Below are positions 6,189-7,270 of a DNA stretch of 7,270 bases, in pieces. The position numbers and the translations under genes were made by a program. Numbering within the stretch: the first letter of the stretch is position 1; the number at the start of each line of letters is the position of its first letter. The notes beneath the pieces were generated by a model. It did not search any database and was not told the origin of the DNA. It saw nothing but the letters and a program-made list of their open reading frames with translations. The stretch comes from Myxococcales bacterium (GTDB lineage Bacteria; Myxococcota; Myxococcia; Myxococcales; Myxococcaceae), in the NCBI GenBank assembly GCA_003153055.1, contig PMBV01000043.1, positions 1 to 7,270 of the forward strand. Direction: 5' to 3'.

Positions 6189-6228
6189 TGGTAGCCATTC
6201 GCTTACCACGTGGTAAGCATGAGCGCAA
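6180..6228. promoter_or_regulatory. Divergent control region with 18-bp perfect palindrome operator
   Basis: GCTTACCACGTGGTAAGC at 6201-6218 is a perfect 18-bp palindrome, ending one base before the synthetase ATG at 6219. CCATTGG lies at 6185-6191, centred 21.5 bases (two helical turns) from the palindrome centre, and GCGCAA at 6223-6228. For the minus-strand operon, TTGCGC (6228-6223) with a 17-base gap to TAAGCG (6205-6200) could be the promoter, with the operator in the spacer. For the synthetase, TTGACC (6181-6186) with a 17-base gap to TACCAC (6204-6209) is a possible but weak promoter. All three boxes recur at the kinase gene with identical spacing. The palindrome is seen; its use as a two-way repressor site is inferred. 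Confidence 0.72.
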
Positions 6229-7270
6229 GACACGTGAGCTGGGTCGATCTCGCCCGAGGGGCGGTCTATGGGGCCCCCCGAGTTGGCGCGTTGACCAAGG
6301 GACTCTGGCACCTGGTCACCACCCGGCCCACGCACAAGGGAGGCATCGCGGCGGTCTTCGAGCGCTGGGCGAAGCGAACGCCCGAGCAGATCGCGGTGCG
6401 CTTCGAGGGGAAGGATCTCACCTATCGCGCGCTCAACGAGCAGGCGAACCGTTACGCGTCGGTGCTCAAGGCCCAGGGCATACAGAAAGGAGACGTGGTG
6501 GGGGTGCTGTTCGACAACCGCCCAGAGCTCCTCGCCGCGGTGCTGGCGACCATCAAGCTCGGCGCCACCGCGGGCATGATGAACCCCCAACAGCCCGGGG
6601 CCGCCTTCGCCCGCAGCGTGAAGGCCGTCGAGCCGAAGCTCATCTTCGCCGGGGCAGAGCACGCCGACCAGGTGCGCGAGCTGTCGCTGCCGCTCGTGGT
6701 GCAGCGCGAGAAGGGCCCCAAGGTCGAGGGGGCCATCGATGTCGACGAGGCGGCGGCCACCGCTTCGCCCGAGAACCCAGAAGGCTCGGCCGCGCTCGAG
6801 CTCAACTCGACGGCGTTCCTGATGCTGACGTCGGGCACGACTGGAATGCCGAAGGCGGCGCGCATGTCGCACTACCGGTGGCTGAGGTGCTGGTCGGGCG
6901 TGGGCCTGATGAGCGCCCGGCTCAAGCACGACGATGTCCTCTACTGTGCCCTGCCGATGTTTCACAACAACGCGCTCACCGTGTCGTGGAGCTCGGTGCT
7001 GGCCGCGGGCGCGACGCTGGCCATCGCTCGCAAGTTCTCCGCCTCGGGCTTCTGGCGTGATGCCAAGGCCAACCGCGCGACAGCCTTCGCATACATCGGA
7101 GAGGTGTGCCGGTACTTGCTGCAGCAGCCCCCGGGAGACGGCGACCGGGACCATCAGGTGCGGGTCATCATCGGCAACGGGCTGCGCCCCGAGCTGTGGG
7201 ACGCCTTCAAGCACCGGTTCGGCATCGAGCACGTGGCCGAGTTCTACGGGGCGAGCGAGTGCAACCTGCT
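6219..7270 (+). CDS. Fatty acyl-CoA synthetase, FadD6/FATP-like (5' part, runs off the window)
   Basis: The frame is open from ATG 6219 to the last base (350 complete codons, no stop), so the 3' end is outside. It is an ANL-superfamily enzyme that activates a long or very long fatty acid to acyl-CoA via acyl-AMP. Seen are the AMP-binding P-loop LTSGTTGMPKAAR (203-215), LPMFHNNALTV (245-255), ATAFAYIGEVCRYLLQQPP (287-305), IIGNGLRPELWDAF (317-330) and EFYGASE (341-347). This set is typical of the FATP/FadD6 branch, whose members are about 600 residues; roughly 60 percent is present. Residues 7-30 (SWVDLARGAVYG and on) resemble the N-terminus of FadD6, supporting this start or GTG 6234. An in-frame TAG at 6192-6194 limits upstream starts to GTG 6210. 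No Shine-Dalgarno site precedes ATG 6219, and the operator abuts it, so a leaderless transcript is possible. Cys348 after the Glu is unusual; related enzymes have Gly there. Confidence 0.94.
   Translation, partial: MSARHVSWVDLARGAVYGAPRVGALTKGLWHLVTTRPTHKGGIAAVFERWAKRTPEQIAVRFEGKDLTYRALNEQANRYASVLKAQGIQKGDVVGVLFDNRPELLAAVLATIKLGATAGMMNPQQPGAAFARSVKAVEPKLIFAGAEHADQVRELSLPLVVQREKGPKVEGAIDVDEAAATASPENPEGSAALELNSTAFLMLTSGTTGMPKAARMSHYRWLRCWSGVGLMSARLKHDDVLYCALPMFHNNALTVSWSSVLAAGATLAIARKFSASGFWRDAKANRATAFAYIGEVCRYLLQQPPGDGDRDHQVRVIIGNGLRPELWDAFKHRFGIEHVAEFYGASECNL

Noticed and set aside
6181..6194. ACCATTGGT at the divergent region as a second full operator
   Set aside because: The half-sites match the operator but the gap is one base instead of two, so it is treated as a possible weak partner site and not counted as a full operator.
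6188..7060. Plus-strand 290-codon frame starting at ATG 6188
   Set aside because: It is an out-of-frame reading of the synthetase gene with Arg/Gly-rich low-complexity sequence and no motif. The frame from 6219 carries all ANL motifs.
1..7270. CRISPR arrays, tRNA or rRNA genes, insertion sequences, phage or defence genes
   Set aside because: No repeat-spacer pattern, no cloverleaf or rRNA-like sequence, and no transposase, integrase or known defence domain was seen on either strand.

Overview
The window reads as GC-rich chromosomal DNA, with G or C at most third codon positions, from a myxobacterium or a close deltaproteobacterial relative. The main sign is a Hanks-type Ser/Thr kinase with the catalytic loop HRDVSPANI, a variant common in myxobacterial kinases, a single late membrane helix and a proline-rich tail. 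The taxon is inferred from gene style, not from a marker gene.

Layout. At the left edge, on the minus strand, is a 40-codon frame with a signal peptide (17-139). It looks like the start of a TPR-type secreted protein broken by a frameshift. It lies 11 bases after the membrane Ser/Thr kinase (151-1689, minus). A 147-base intergenic stretch (1690-1836) carries the kinase control element. Next comes a tightly packed minus-strand operon, in transcription order: an optional 29-codon leader frame (6099-6188), a MaoC/HtdX-like double-hotdog (R)-specific enoyl-CoA hydratase (5194-6102), a long FabG4-like 3-ketoacyl reductase (3863-5197), a FadI/FadA2-like thiolase (2544-3833) and a DUF1571 protein without a visible signal peptide (1837-2544). 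Most junctions are start/stop overlaps: ATGA, ATGA and TGATG. Divergent from the operon is a FadD6/FATP-like fatty acyl-CoA synthetase (6219 to beyond 7270, plus). It has no stop codon before the window ends.

How the genes work together. The synthetase activates a fatty acid to its CoA thioester. The thiolase, ketoreductase and hydratase then interconvert acyl-CoA, 3-ketoacyl-CoA, (R)-3-hydroxyacyl-CoA and trans-2-enoyl-CoA. No acyl-CoA dehydrogenase or enoyl reductase is present here, so either direction (chain shortening or CoA-based elongation) is possible. The hydratase, reductase and thiolase correspond well, from memory, to the neighbouring Mycobacterium tuberculosis genes htdX, fabG4 and fadA2. 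The DUF1571 protein is an unexplained fourth member.

Main new observation. The kinase upstream region (about 1681-1729) and the operon/synthetase divergent region (about 6180-6228) carry the same composite element in the same orientation and with identical internal spacing: CCATTGG, then TACCAnnTGGTAAGC, then GCGCAA. At 6201-6218 the core is a perfect 18-bp palindrome. This suggests that one unseen regulator controls both the kinase and the lipid operon, tying a signalling kinase to fatty acyl-CoA metabolism.
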